DNA of 64,000 nucleotides. Origin: Mariniphaga sp041687215. Lineage in GTDB: Bacteria > Bacteroidota > Bacteroidia > Bacteroidales > Prolixibacteraceae. Shown piece after piece: positions 42,976 through 52,794 of the stretch. The translations under genes were made by a program, and so were the position numbers. A model generated the notes under the pieces. It saw nothing but the letters and a program-made list of their open reading frames with translations, was not told where the DNA came from and did not search any database. The stretch lies in assembly GCF_041687215.1 (NCBI RefSeq), contig NZ_JAWLCI010000014.1, positions 12,532-76,531 on the forward strand, in the 5' to 3' direction. Each line of letters starts with the position of its first letter. Position 1 is the stretch's first letter.

Positions 42976-43830
42976 CTATTGCTGAAACGCCTTCCGGTAT
43001 TCCGAGGGCGTTTTTTTCATCACCACTTTAAAGTAGTGGTTAAAATTGGCCAGGTTGTTATAGCCGCATTCGTAGCAAATCTGCGTAATCTGTTTTTCCG
43101 TTTCGGCCAGCAGCCGGGCCGCAATGCCAATGCGCACACTTTTTACATAATCCATAAAAGTCTGGCTGGTTTTCTTTTTAAAATACCGGCAAAACGAGCT
43201 GGGCTCCATGTAAACCAATTTAGCAGCGTCGTTCAGGTTAATGCCGTTTTGCACGTTCTGGAAAACATATTCATATATTTTGTCAATTTGCTCGCGGTCT
43301 TTGTTGTAAGTGTTGGGCATAGACGATGGCAGCGCCAGGTATTCCCGGTCTTCAATCTGGAGTAAAAGACTGAACACTTTTAATAACTCAATGTACCTTT
43401 CCAATCCTTCCATGTGCACCATTTTTTTAAGCGATTCGGCCACTTTTTTGGTTTTCGGGCCTTTAAACAGGATTCCGCTACCTGCCTCTTTCAGGAGGTT
43501 AACCACTTCATCCAGTTCAGGAATATTGAAAAAATTGGAACTGATTATATTTTCATAAAAATGAGTAACCACGCATTCCCCCTGTTTATCGGGTCCGGGT
43601 TCCAATACCTCCCAGCAATGGGAAATGTTTGGCCCAAGCAACACCAAATCGCCTTTAGTGTAACTCGAAATATGATTTCCCACAATACGACGGCCTGTAC
43701 CGGCGGTAATGTAATTGAGTTCGAAATTTTTGTGCGAGTGGATTTTATCTGAATCAGGATCCATTTTATACCGGCGGGTGATGAACGAATGTTTATGTGA
43801 AACATCAATCTTTTCGTAAACAAACCTCAT
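42976..43830 (-). CDS. AraC family transcriptional regulator with a cupin-type sensor domain
   Basis: The 284 aa protein has an N-terminal cupin-like domain (HSHKNFELNYITAGTGRRIV, GDLVLLGPNISHCWE) and a C-terminal AraC double helix-turn-helix (about 175-280: LNDAAKLVYMEPSSFCRYFK, ITQICYECGYNNLANFNHYF, KKTPSEYR). It should bind a small sugar and switch on nearby genes. It is divergent from the aldolase/SSS/sialidase-like genes across about 180 nt, the most likely target. Confidence 0.93.
   Translation of the reverse strand: MRFVYEKIDVSHKHSFITRRYKMDPDSDKIHSHKNFELNYITAGTGRRIVGNHISSYTKGDLVLLGPNISHCWEVLEPGPDKQGECVVTHFYENIISSNFFNIPELDEVVNLLKEAGSGILFKGPKTKKVAESLKKMVHMEGLERYIELLKVFSLLLQIEDREYLALPSSMPNTYNKDREQIDKIYEYVFQNVQNGINLNDAAKLVYMEPSSFCRYFKKKTSQTFMDYVKSVRIGIAARLLAETEKQITQICYECGYNNLANFNHYFKVVMKKTPSEYRKAFQQ
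42985..43017. terminator. Hairpin at the convergent PHP/AraC gene ends
   Basis: AAACGCC (42985-42991) pairs with GGCGTTT (43007-43013), followed by more T residues, between the converging genes. It overlaps the last codons of the AraC gene, where KKTPSEYR is a conserved protein motif, so part of the symmetry may be coding coincidence. Confidence 0.4.
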
Positions 43831-44010
43831 ATTGTTTTTTTTTAACCGTAAAGTGTAAATATAAAAGATATTTTTTGATTATTGGTCAAAATTTAATGTG
43901 AAATAAACAATTTTCAACAAGCATTTTGTGCCGGTTTGCTGTTTTTTTGTATAAGGGAAAATGACTTGTTAGCTGGAGATAAAAACAAAACTTTCAATAT
44001 TATAATAATT

Positions 44011-44934
44011 ATGGATCTTCCTTTACGTGGAATTATACCTCCTGTTGTTACTCCACTTTTAAATGATAATGAACTGGATGAACAGGGAATTGAAAATTTA
44101 ATCAGTCATATACTTGAAGGCGGGGTACACGGTATTTTTTTACTGGGAACCACCGGAGAGGCCACCAGTTTAAGGTACAAATTACGTGAAAAATTTGTCA
44201 GGCTGGCTTGTTCGCTGATTGGTAATAAAGTGCCGGTAATGGTTGGCATAACCGATACATCGTTTGATGGTTCGGTGGAAATGGCTCATGTGTGCCAGGA
44301 CGCCGGCGCAGACATGGTTGTAATTGCACCACCTTATTATGTTCCAATTTCCCAGGTTGAAATGCGGTGTTACCTCGATGATTTGGTGCCGCGGTTGTCG
44401 TTACCGTTTTTGCTGTATAACATGCCGTCGCACACCAAACTGCACATGTCGGTAAAAACGGTGGAACACGCCAAAGAGCTTGGAGCACTTGGAGTTAAAG
44501 ACAGTTCGGGCGATATGCAGTACCTTTTGTCGCTGATAGACGCATTCCGATATGCACCCGATTTTTCAGTAATTACAGGAACTGAAATTTTTATCCCCGA
44601 AACCATTCTTCAGGGAGGGCACGGTGCCATTGCGGGCGGCGCCAATATGTTCCCTCGTTTATTTGTGGATTATTACCGCTCTGCAGTTGAAAAAGATTAT
44701 ACAAAAATTGACTTTTTGCGCCGGATTGTGCTGAAAATATACAATACCATTTATAATGTTGGTACTTTTACTTCGCGTTACACGGTGGGCACCAAATGTG
44801 CACTTGCCGCACTGGAAATCTGCAACGATTATGTGGCACATCCGTTGAGGCAATTCGATTATGCCGAACGGAACACCATTGAAAACTACGTGGAGGAAAT
44901 AAAAGAAATGATAGGTAAAGCAACTTTTACCTGA
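44011..44934 (+). CDS. DHDPS/N-acetylneuraminate lyase superfamily aldolase
   Basis: The protein is 307 aa from the ATG at 44011; an upstream TTG frame from 43936 is unlikely. It has the TIM-barrel motifs GTTGEATSL, YYVPISQ, LYNMPSHT and GVKDSSGD, where the Lys is the Schiff-base residue. GTTGE is nearer to DHDPS than to classic sialic acid lyase (GSTGE), so the substrate is open: N-acetylneuraminate, a keto-deoxy sugar acid, or lysine synthesis. The SSS symporter and BNR proteins downstream make a sugar-acid lyase more likely than DapA. Confidence 0.85.
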   Translation: MDLPLRGIIPPVVTPLLNDNELDEQGIENLISHILEGGVHGIFLLGTTGEATSLRYKLREKFVRLACSLIGNKVPVMVGITDTSFDGSVEMAHVCQDAGADMVVIAPPYYVPISQVEMRCYLDDLVPRLSLPFLLYNMPSHTKLHMSVKTVEHAKELGALGVKDSSGDMQYLLSLIDAFRYAPDFSVITGTEIFIPETILQGGHGAIAGGANMFPRLFVDYYRSAVEKDYTKIDFLRRIVLKIYNTIYNVGTFTSRYTVGTKCALAALEICNDYVAHPLRQFDYAERNTIENYVEEIKEMIGKATFT

Positions 44935-44952
44935 ACCTGTTAAAAGATAGAT

Positions 44953-46440
44953 ATGCAGTTACCAACGTTAGATCTTGTTGTTTTTATTCTGATTACTTTT
45001 GGAAATGTCCTTTTTGGCGCAAGCTTCTTTTTTAAAAACAGAACATCGGGGCAATTTACTTCCGGCGGAGGTAACCTGCCAGCCTGGGTTGTGGGCATGT
45101 CTATTTTTGCCACGTTTGTTAGCAGTATTAGTTTTTTGGCCCTTCCCGGAAATGCCTTCTCCACCAACTGGAATGCCCTGGTTTTTAGTTTTTCAATTCC
45201 GGTGGCAGCCATTCTGGCCGTGAAATTTTTTGTACCGCTTTACCGCGGAATAGGAAGCATTTCGGCTTACAATTACCTGGAAACCCGTTTTGGAGTCTGG
45301 GCGCGAGTTTATGCTTCGGCCTGTTATCTTCTCACACAACTCATGCGCACCGGCGCTATTTTGCTTTTGCTGGCGCTGCCCATCAATGCCTTGTTCGGTT
45401 TTAATATCAAAACAATAATAATTGTAACAGGATTTGCTGTAACCTTGTATTCCATGCTGGGAGGAATTCGTGCGGTGGTATGGACCGATGCCATACAAGG
45501 AATTGTGTTGATTCTGGGTGCAGTGGTTTCTGCGTTGGTTTTAACCTTTTCCATGCCCGAAGGGCCTAAGCAGATTTTTGAAATTGCCTCTGCAAACGAC
45601 AAATTCAGCCTCGGAAGTTTCGGTGCAAGCCTATCCGAATCTACTTTTTGGGTGGTGCTCATTTACGGGCTGTTCATCAATCTGCAAAACTACGGCATCG
45701 ACCAAAATTTCGTGCAACGCTACATGGCTACCAGCACTGATAAAAAAGCCAAGGGGTCGGCCTTGTTTGGTGCACTGCTCTATGTTCCGGTTTCGGTGAT
45801 TTTCTTTTATATCGGAACAGCGCTTTTTTCGTATTACACCGCTCAGCCGGAGTTGCTGCCTGCTGAGTTGCACCAGCCTGGTGCCGGCGATAAAGTGTTC
45901 CCTCATTTTATTGTGAACGGATTGCCCACCGGAATTACAGGTTTGCTGATTTCCGCCATTTTTGCCGCCGGAATGAGCACTGTTTCAACCAGTTTGAACA
46001 GTACGGCGACCATTATTTTAACTGATTATTACCAACGCTACATCAACAAAAATGCCAATGAGAGGCAGTCGATGGCAGTTTTGTACCTGTCGTCTGTAGC
46101 AATTGGGTTTTTGGGTGTTTTAATTGCCTTAACGCTGGTTGGCGTGGAGAGTGTGCTGGATGCCTGGTGGTCGCTGGCTTCCATCTTCAGTGGCGGCATG
46201 CTGGGGTTGTTCCTGCTGGCATTTATTTCGAGTAAAACACGGCGTATCGATGCCATTATTGGCGTAATTGCCGGAGTGCTGGTCATAGTGTGGATGAGCC
46301 TCAGCCCGCTTTATTTTACCAGCGAAAACCTGCTGGCCTTCCGCAGTCCGTTCCACAGCAATCTCACCATTGTTTTTGGAACAATGGTTATTTTTCTGTT
46401 GGGATTTGTTAGTTTGAAGTTCTTTTTTAAAAAGAGATAA
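44953..46440 (+). CDS. Sodium:solute symporter, sugar-acid or sialic-acid type candidate
   Basis: The 495 aa protein has about 13 membrane helices and SSS motifs: GGGNLPAWVVGMSIFATFVS, LGGIRAVVWTDAIQG and SAIFAAGMSTVSTSLNSTAT. It follows the aldolase by 18 nt. SSS members move sialic acid, pantothenate, proline and sugars; the gene neighbours favour a sugar acid such as sialic acid, but the sequence alone does not settle it. Confidence 0.9.
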   Translation: MQLPTLDLVVFILITFGNVLFGASFFFKNRTSGQFTSGGGNLPAWVVGMSIFATFVSSISFLALPGNAFSTNWNALVFSFSIPVAAILAVKFFVPLYRGIGSISAYNYLETRFGVWARVYASACYLLTQLMRTGAILLLLALPINALFGFNIKTIIIVTGFAVTLYSMLGGIRAVVWTDAIQGIVLILGAVVSALVLTFSMPEGPKQIFEIASANDKFSLGSFGASLSESTFWVVLIYGLFINLQNYGIDQNFVQRYMATSTDKKAKGSALFGALLYVPVSVIFFYIGTALFSYYTAQPELLPAELHQPGAGDKVFPHFIVNGLPTGITGLLISAIFAAGMSTVSTSLNSTATIILTDYYQRYINKNANERQSMAVLYLSSVAIGFLGVLIALTLVGVESVLDAWWSLASIFSGGMLGLFLLAFISSKTRRIDAIIGVIAGVLVIVWMSLSPLYFTSENLLAFRSPFHSNLTIVFGTMVIFLLGFVSLKFFFKKR

Positions 46441-46479
46441 TTCTGTAAATTTATAAGTGTTTAATTAAGTTATATTCGA

Positions 46480-47565
46480 ATGAGAACAACAGTTGTAATT
46501 ATTTTAATGATTTCAGCCATGAATCTGCTAGCGAACAACCCGTTTAAAGGCGATCGTGCCGTGGTTAAATCCGAATTTGTTTACAAAACGGAGGATGTTC
46601 CCTTTCCGAGTTGTCATGCCTCTACTATTGCACAAACCGAGGATGGGCTGGTAGTAGCCTGGTTTGGCGGCCAGTATGAAAAACATCCCGAAGTGGGGAT
46701 TTGGTTCAGCCGGTTTATCAACGGCAAATGGACAGTGCCCGTTGAAGTGGCCAACGGTGTGCAGCATTCTGATCTTCGTTATCCTACCTGGAACCCGGTG
46801 TTGTTCGATTATGGCGATGAACTGTTTCTGTTTTACAAAGACGGTCCGAACCCGCGCGATTGGTGGGGACAACTCCTCATTTCTCCCGACAATGGAAAAA
46901 CCTGGTCACGACGCATGCGGTTGCCCGAAGAAATTTTCGGTCCCATTAAAAATAAACCTGAATTATTGCCCAATGGCGAACTCATTTGCCCCACCAGCAC
47001 CGAACACAACGGCTGGCAGGTGCACATGGAGTTTACTTCCGATCGGGGGAAAACCTGGGAACGCACCGAACCCATTAACGATGGTACCGAAATAGCTGCC
47101 ATTCAGCCCAGCATTTTAAAACACCCGGGCGGGAAGTTGCAGATTCTGTGCCGCAGCAAAAACAAGAAAATATTATCAGCCTGGTCAACCGATAACGGAA
47201 GAACCTGGAGCAAACTGGAACCCATTGATTTGCCGAATCCCAACTCCGGTACCGATGCGGTAACTTTAAAAGATGGTCGGCATCTGCTGGTTTACAACCA
47301 TGTTGACCCGGATGAGGAATGGGGTAACCGGAATATTTTGAATGTTGCTGTTTCTTCCGACGGACTGAATTGGCAGGCAGCCGTTCTGTTGGAAAATGAT
47401 TCCGATCCGGACGGAGAATATTCGTATCCTGCAGTTATTCAAACTACCGACGGCATGGTGCATATAACTTACACCTGGAACAGAAAATTAATTAAGCATG
47501 TGGTACTCGACCCTTCGAAATTCGAGTTGAAACCCATGCAAAATGGCAAATGGCCGGTAATGTAA
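46480..47565 (+). CDS. BNR-repeat sialidase-like secreted enzyme
   Basis: The 361 aa protein has a signal peptide (VVIILMISAMNLLAN) and a six-bladed propeller with Asp boxes SPDNGKTW, TSDRGKTW and STDNGRTW. The N-terminal SCHASTIAQTEDGLVVAWFG is typical of the sialidase-superfamily branch PF13088. True GH33 activity needs an Arg triad and Tyr/Glu pair that I cannot place with certainty, and some relatives are lyases on rhamnosyl-glucuronate. It follows the aldolase and symporter. Confidence 0.8.
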   Translation: MRTTVVIILMISAMNLLANNPFKGDRAVVKSEFVYKTEDVPFPSCHASTIAQTEDGLVVAWFGGQYEKHPEVGIWFSRFINGKWTVPVEVANGVQHSDLRYPTWNPVLFDYGDELFLFYKDGPNPRDWWGQLLISPDNGKTWSRRMRLPEEIFGPIKNKPELLPNGELICPTSTEHNGWQVHMEFTSDRGKTWERTEPINDGTEIAAIQPSILKHPGGKLQILCRSKNKKILSAWSTDNGRTWSKLEPIDLPNPNSGTDAVTLKDGRHLLVYNHVDPDEEWGNRNILNVAVSSDGLNWQAAVLLENDSDPDGEYSYPAVIQTTDGMVHITYTWNRKLIKHVVLDPSKFELKPMQNGKWPVM

Positions 47566-47600
47566 TTACAATTTGAAATTTATTTAAAAACCAAAAAACT

Positions 47601-49727
47601 ATGGAAAAAATAATCAAACAGCCGGTTGTTTTTAGGCTGTTTCCTGCCGGAATATTTTTGCTGGCCGGATTTTTTGCCATCGCACCTTTATTGACAGAGG
47701 CGCAGCAAATTTCAAAAACATCCTTTTCTGGTGAATTCATTTTTCCGAAGCAGGAAAACCATGTACACAGCAGTTCGGTGGTGGAACTGCCTAACGGCGA
47801 TTTGTTGGTGTGCTGGTTCGAGGGCTCGGGCGAGCGGACAGCCAACGATGTGGCGGTAATGGGCGCCCGCCTGAAAAAAGGACAATCCCAATGGAGCAAA
47901 CCGTTTGAAATGGCCGATACGCCTGATAATCCAGACTGTAATCCTGTTCTTTTTCTGGATGCAAAAAACAGGCTGCACCTCACCTGGGTGGTGGTGGTGG
48001 CTAACCGGTGGGAAGCGTCGCTTCTCAAAACCCGTATTTCTGCAAATTACCAAAATGGAGGCGCCCCCCAATGGGATTGGCAGGATGTGATTCTGCTTAA
48101 ACCAGGCGAAGAGTTTGCCAAGGCGCTGGAAAAAGGTTTCAGGGAAATGGACCCGCCCGGACTGGCCTGGGCCGAGTATGCCCCGCAATACGAACGGATG
48201 ATTGTGGAAGCCGCCAAAGACCCCGTAAAACGTGAGGTGGGTTGGATGGGACGCATTCAACCTCTGACACTCCAAAATGGCCGGATGTTAATGCCACTTT
48301 ATTCCGACGGCTACAACGTTTCGCTGGTAGCCATTTCCGTCGACAACGGCGATACCTGGAAACCCAGCCTGCCTATCGTGGGGCGCGGAAATATTCAACC
48401 TGCATTGTTGCAGAAAAAAGACGGAACCGTGGTTGCTTACATGCGCGACAATGGCGATGCGCCGCAGCGGATCATTGTCAGCACTTCGGAAGATAACGGT
48501 TACACCTGGAGTGTTTCCAAAAAAACAGATATTCCCAATCCGGGCGCCAGTGTGGAAGCCATACCACTCACCGACGGCCACTGGCTGATGGTTTACAATG
48601 ATTTGGAGGATGGCAGAAACCGGCTGGCTGTTTCACTTTCCGACGATGAAGGAGCCACCTGGAAATGGAAGCGCTACCTCGAATATGAGCCCAAAGGGAA
48701 AGGCAGTTTTTCTTATCCTACTGCCATTCAAACCAAAGATGGCCGGGTGCACGTGACTTATTCGCATCACACATCCGAAGGGAAATCCATTAATCACGTT
48801 TCGTTTATGCCGGAGTGGGTAAAAGGAAACAGCACCGTTGAAAACAATGCAGGAAAGCTGGGCTTTCCGAAGGGGAAAAAAGTGTTGCTCCTGCACATGG
48901 ACGATTTGGGCATGTGCAAGGAAGCCAACGATGCCGGAAAATTCTATATCGAAAACGATCACATCCTGTCCGGAGCGGTGATGATGCCTTGCGAATATGC
49001 CGTGCCAATTGTGGAATGGGCGAAAAATGTTCCAAAGGCTGATATTGGGGTACACCTCACACTCACCAGCGAATGGAAAACCTGGCGCTGGCCGCCACTC
49101 ACCGACGCCGAAAAGGTTCCCGGTTTGCTTGACCCCGATGGACAAATGTGGCGCAGTGTGCAGGAGGTGGTGATGAATGCCACCCCACAGGAAGTGGAAA
49201 TGGAAATCAGGGCGCAAATCGATAAGATGCTGGCCCTCGGATTAACGCCCACGCACATCGACACCCACATGGGAACATTATATGGTTCACCTGAATTTTT
49301 AAAGGTTTTTCTGAAGGTGGCCGAGGAATATAAAATACCGGCCAATGCCATCGACCTTTCCAATCTAAAAGTAGCTGCTTTTTATCGTGAGGTAGGATAT
49401 CCTGTAAACGAAGAGGTAATCGAAATGATTGGAAATTACCACCTTCCGCATCTCGACAACTTTGGCAGCGTGCCCAAAGGAGCTACCTACGAAGAGGTAA
49501 AAAACAACTTTTACAAACTGGTGAATTCACTGGACCCCGGCATTACCGAAATTATTTTTCACCCCTCGTTTGAAACCGAAAATATGAAAACAATAACCGG
49601 CTCGTGGCAGCAGCGGGCGTGGGAAGCCCAAATGTTTGCCGACCCGGAAGTCATCCGGTTCTTCGAAGAAAACGACATCATCATCACCACATGGCGGGAG
49701 GTGATGGAACGTTTTGAAAGGAAGTAA
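47601..49727 (+). CDS. BNR sialidase-like domain fused to a ChbG/YdjC-type deacetylase
   Basis: The 708 aa protein has a signal peptide (FPAGIFLLAGFFAIAPLLTEA). Residues about 40-405 are a BNR propeller related to the preceding protein (HSSSVVELPNGDLLVCWFEG; Asp boxes SVDNGDTW, STSEDNGYTW, SDDEGATW). Residues about 425-708 are a ChbG/HpnK-type deacetylase with HMDDLGMC (432-439), IGVHLTLTSEW and THIDTHMG as metal ligands. ChbG removes acetyl from chitooligosaccharides in the cytoplasm; here the domain is exported and joined to a sialidase-like module, which is unusual. It probably acts on an N-acetylated glycan. Confidence 0.85.
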   Translation: MEKIIKQPVVFRLFPAGIFLLAGFFAIAPLLTEAQQISKTSFSGEFIFPKQENHVHSSSVVELPNGDLLVCWFEGSGERTANDVAVMGARLKKGQSQWSKPFEMADTPDNPDCNPVLFLDAKNRLHLTWVVVVANRWEASLLKTRISANYQNGGAPQWDWQDVILLKPGEEFAKALEKGFREMDPPGLAWAEYAPQYERMIVEAAKDPVKREVGWMGRIQPLTLQNGRMLMPLYSDGYNVSLVAISVDNGDTWKPSLPIVGRGNIQPALLQKKDGTVVAYMRDNGDAPQRIIVSTSEDNGYTWSVSKKTDIPNPGASVEAIPLTDGHWLMVYNDLEDGRNRLAVSLSDDEGATWKWKRYLEYEPKGKGSFSYPTAIQTKDGRVHVTYSHHTSEGKSINHVSFMPEWVKGNSTVENNAGKLGFPKGKKVLLLHMDDLGMCKEANDAGKFYIENDHILSGAVMMPCEYAVPIVEWAKNVPKADIGVHLTLTSEWKTWRWPPLTDAEKVPGLLDPDGQMWRSVQEVVMNATPQEVEMEIRAQIDKMLALGLTPTHIDTHMGTLYGSPEFLKVFLKVAEEYKIPANAIDLSNLKVAAFYREVGYPVNEEVIEMIGNYHLPHLDNFGSVPKGATYEEVKNNFYKLVNSLDPGITEIIFHPSFETENMKTITGSWQQRAWEAQMFADPEVIRFFEENDIIITTWREVMERFERK

Positions 49728-49732
49728 GCAAG

Positions 49733-51289
49733 ATGAAAAAATTCTTCAAAATATTCGGAATCCTCCTCCTTCTGGCGTTAGTCAGCTTTTCGTTTTGGAG
49801 CTATTCCAACATGAAAGATCGGCATCTGGGTTACAGCGTCGATTTAAATATCCGGAACGATTCCCCTTCGGAATTAAAAGCAGGGTTTGCCGCAGTGCCC
49901 ATTACACCAGAGGTTCCCGACCGCTGGGTGGATAAAAACGACGATGGCAAATACAATCCGAAAGACGGCGATAGCTTCACCGACGGCAATGGCAACGGTA
50001 AGTTCGATAAGGTGTGGATTGCCGGATTCAGCAACAACAAACCGGCCAATGGTGTGCATGACGATACCTGGGCACGCACCATGGTCATCGACGACGGCAA
50101 AACCCGGCTGGCCATTGTTATTCTTGATGTGATTGGTTTTATGCACGATGATGTGGTGGATGTGCGTAAAATGCTGCTCGAAGATTTGGGCTTGACTTAT
50201 ACGATTATTGCCTCAACGCATACGCACGAAGGACCCGATTTGATGGGCCTCTGGGGAAAACATCCGCTGAAAAGCGGGGTGGACAAAGCGTACTTGCAGT
50301 TTGTGAAAGAGCAGACGGCAAAGTCGGTGGAAGCTGCGGTGAATAACCTCCGGCCTGCGCGGCTGGAAATTTCGCAGGATTTAACCGGGGCCATTCCCCA
50401 GGTGAAAGATACCCGAATGCCCGAGGTTTTCGATTCGGGATTGCGGTTTATCAAAGCCATTGACAAGGAATACGGAACTACACTTGGCAGCCTGCTGGCC
50501 TGGGGCAACCATCCCGAAACCCTGTGGAGCGGGAATTTGCTGGTGTCGTCCGATTTTCCCCATTTTTTCAGGGAAGGTGTGGAGAAGGGCTTGTTTAACG
50601 GCGACAGTCTGGTGAAACCCGGCATTGGCGGAACCGCAGTTTATCTGAACGGCGCTATTGGTGGGCTAATGACTACACATCCAAGCTATCCAATCATCGA
50701 TCCGTTTACCGGGGAAGAGTTATTTGAGCCAACTTTTGAAAAAACCGCAGCACAGGGAAACCAGTTGGCACTGCTGGCGCTGGATGCCATGGAAAATCCG
50801 TCGGAAGTGATTGAAAAGGCCGGGATTTCGCTGGTGGTGCGCACACTAAAACTTCCCATAAAAAATACCCTGTTTAAGCTGGGAACGGCTTTGGGGGTAA
50901 TTGACCGCGGAACTGCCGGATGGATGCAAATGCGCACCGAACTGGCAGTGTTTAAACTGGGACCGGTTTCGTTTGTGACCGTCCCGGGCGAAATCTATCC
51001 TGAAATCATTAACGGCGGGGTGGAAGCGCCCGAAGGAAACGATTTTGAGATTGAACCGCTGGAGGTTCCTCCGGTGCGGGAAATGATGCCGGGAAAATAT
51101 AAATTCGTGATCGGACTGGCCAACGATGAAATCGGGTATATCATTCCAAAAAGCCAGTGGGACACGAAGGCGCCTTTCACCTATGGCCGGGAGAAAGCAC
51201 CTTATGGCGAAGTTAACTCACTGGGGCCGGAAACAGCACCCATTCTGCACAGGAATTTACTTGAGATGCTGGAGGAATTGGGGGAGTGA
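49733..51289 (+). CDS. Neutral-ceramidase-like (PF04734) membrane-anchored hydrolase, copy 1
   Basis: The 518 aa protein starts with an uncleaved-looking anchor (FFKIFGILLLLALVSFSFW). A calcium-loop-like insert (DKNDDGKYNPKDGDSFTDGN) precedes the alkaline ceramidase core with IASTHTHEGPDLMG and WGNHPETLWSGNLLVSSDFP, whose histidines match the zinc site. The family cleaves the amide of ceramides, but many bacterial members in sugar loci have unknown substrates. The start lies 5 nt after the BNR/ChbG stop, so they are cotranscribed. A second member is at 56398. Confidence 0.8.
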   Translation: MKKFFKIFGILLLLALVSFSFWSYSNMKDRHLGYSVDLNIRNDSPSELKAGFAAVPITPEVPDRWVDKNDDGKYNPKDGDSFTDGNGNGKFDKVWIAGFSNNKPANGVHDDTWARTMVIDDGKTRLAIVILDVIGFMHDDVVDVRKMLLEDLGLTYTIIASTHTHEGPDLMGLWGKHPLKSGVDKAYLQFVKEQTAKSVEAAVNNLRPARLEISQDLTGAIPQVKDTRMPEVFDSGLRFIKAIDKEYGTTLGSLLAWGNHPETLWSGNLLVSSDFPHFFREGVEKGLFNGDSLVKPGIGGTAVYLNGAIGGLMTTHPSYPIIDPFTGEELFEPTFEKTAAQGNQLALLALDAMENPSEVIEKAGISLVVRTLKLPIKNTLFKLGTALGVIDRGTAGWMQMRTELAVFKLGPVSFVTVPGEIYPEIINGGVEAPEGNDFEIEPLEVPPVREMMPGKYKFVIGLANDEIGYIIPKSQWDTKAPFTYGREKAPYGEVNSLGPETAPILHRNLLEMLEELGE

Positions 51290-51777
51290 AGGAGTGGGAA
51301 GCACGAAGTTGGAAGTTGGAAGCTTGAAGAGGGAAACACGAAGATGGAAGACGGGAGACCGGAAAAACCTGCAAAACAAGCAGAAATGGCGAAGCCAAAA
51401 GGGTAATAGTAATATATTTTAGCTACATGCTTTTGACCCTTCTTCCTTACAGTATTTCCCCTGAAAATGGGAGAACGTTATGATTGCACTTTTTGTTAAA
51501 GATGAAACTTTAGCACATATTAAATTAGAACATTTTTCCCTGTTTAGGGAAAATGGCGAAGCCAAAAGGGTAAATTGCTTTTGCCGCATTTTTTCCGGAT
51601 ATTAAAAAGATGGAATCACCACAGCAAAGATATTTGGCAATAAGGAAGTTTGAGAGTTCAAAAGTTCGAAAGTTCGATAGTTTGAAGGTTCGAGGGTTCA
51701 AACAACGTCAAACAACATCCAACAATCTCAAAAATCTCCTTTGCGTCTCTGCATCTTTGCGGTAAAAAATAAAACTT
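51290..51777. other. Non-coding interval with short direct repeats
   Basis: No gene is visible. A purine-rich stretch (about 51294-51365) follows the ceramidase gene. An identical 23-mer occurs at 51384-51406 and 51551-51573, in the same orientation, 167 nt apart; its central part is GGCGAAGCCAAAAGGG. From 51647 to 51700 runs a degenerate GTTCGAAA-like tandem (AGTTCAAAAGTTCGAAAGTT and similar). Near 51738 is CTTTGCGTCTCTGCATCTTT, a phrase I associate with Bacteroidota intergenic sequence. None has an assigned function. Confidence 0.6.
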
Positions 51778-52761
51778 ATGAAATCAAAAATTTTAAAACG
51801 TATTCTGAAAGGCTTGTTGGCGGTCTTTTTTCTTTTTTGTCTACTGATGGTCACCCCGCGGACCCTTGGTTTTTTATTCCCTGAAAAACCGCCGGTGGGA
51901 TACCATTTTGAAAATCTTTCCCTGGTTGCCCTTGGTGCCGGTCTCGAAAAGCTGGCCGACCTGGAACCGGAAATTCCTGAAAGCATTGAAGAAATTAAAA
52001 ATGTGGAGTACAAAAATATAAACGGGAAATCGTTGCAAATGGATTTTTACCGGCCAAAAAATGCAGACGGACCTTTGCCGCTGCTATTGTTTATTCACGG
52101 GGGAGGGTGGAGGAGCGGCAAACGTTCCGATTACCTGGTCTATCTGACCAGCTTTGCCCAAAAAGGCTACATGACGGCGACGGTGACATATCGTCTGAAA
52201 GGCGACAGCATTTATCCGGCGGCGGTGGAAGATGTAACCGAGGCCGTGGAATGGCTGTTCAAAAACGGCGAAAATTATGGCTACGACCCCAACCGAATTG
52301 CCCTGATTGGCGGATCTGCCGGGGCACATCTTGCCATGATGGCAGGGTACGGCTGGGAAAATCCGGCGTCCCAGCATACCGGTGAAAAACCTGCCAACCG
52401 CGTAAAAGCAGTGGTGGATATCTACGGTCCGGTGGACTTAACTACCGAATATGCACAGAACCAGCCGCTGGTCACCGGTTTCATTGGCCATGCGTACAAC
52501 GAAAAACCTGAATTGTACCAGCAGGCTTCTCCCATTTTCTGGTTGAGTGATTCGTGCCCGCCAACCCTGATTTTGCACGGTACCTCCGACACGCTGGTGC
52601 CTGTTAGTCAGTCGGACACCCTGAAAAGCCGGCTGGATGCACTGGGCGTTCCGTGCGAATACTATCGGGTGCCGCTATGGCCCCACTCCATGGACATCGC
52701 CAAACGTGTAAATGATTTTTCGCAACAGAAAATGGAGGCGTTTTTTGAGAAGTACCTTTAA
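51778..52761 (+). CDS. Membrane-anchored alpha/beta hydrolase (BD-FAE/esterase type)
   Basis: The 327 aa protein has an N-terminal anchor (LLAVFFLFCLLMVTP) and an esterase fold with oxyanion motif HGGGW, nucleophile elbow GGSAGAH, acid in HGTSDTLVP and base in WPHSMD. It resembles bifunctional carbohydrate and feruloyl esterases and would remove acyl groups from sugars. It stands apart from the ceramidase gene by 488 nt and just before the histidine kinase. Confidence 0.85.
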   Translation: MKSKILKRILKGLLAVFFLFCLLMVTPRTLGFLFPEKPPVGYHFENLSLVALGAGLEKLADLEPEIPESIEEIKNVEYKNINGKSLQMDFYRPKNADGPLPLLLFIHGGGWRSGKRSDYLVYLTSFAQKGYMTATVTYRLKGDSIYPAAVEDVTEAVEWLFKNGENYGYDPNRIALIGGSAGAHLAMMAGYGWENPASQHTGEKPANRVKAVVDIYGPVDLTTEYAQNQPLVTGFIGHAYNEKPELYQQASPIFWLSDSCPPTLILHGTSDTLVPVSQSDTLKSRLDALGVPCEYYRVPLWPHSMDIAKRVNDFSQQKMEAFFEKYL

Positions 52762-52789
52762 TTGTAAGTGGTTTATATTTCTAACTTTG
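52762..52789 (+). promoter_or_regulatory. Promoter of the histidine kinase gene, near-leaderless
   Basis: TAACTTTG at 52782-52789 is an exact -7 match, with TTG at 52762-52764 at a plausible -33 distance. The ATG at 52795 is only 5 nt past the -7 box, so the message would have little or no leader. This also argues against the GTG at 52768. Confidence 0.5.
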
Positions 52790-52794
52790 TTGTG

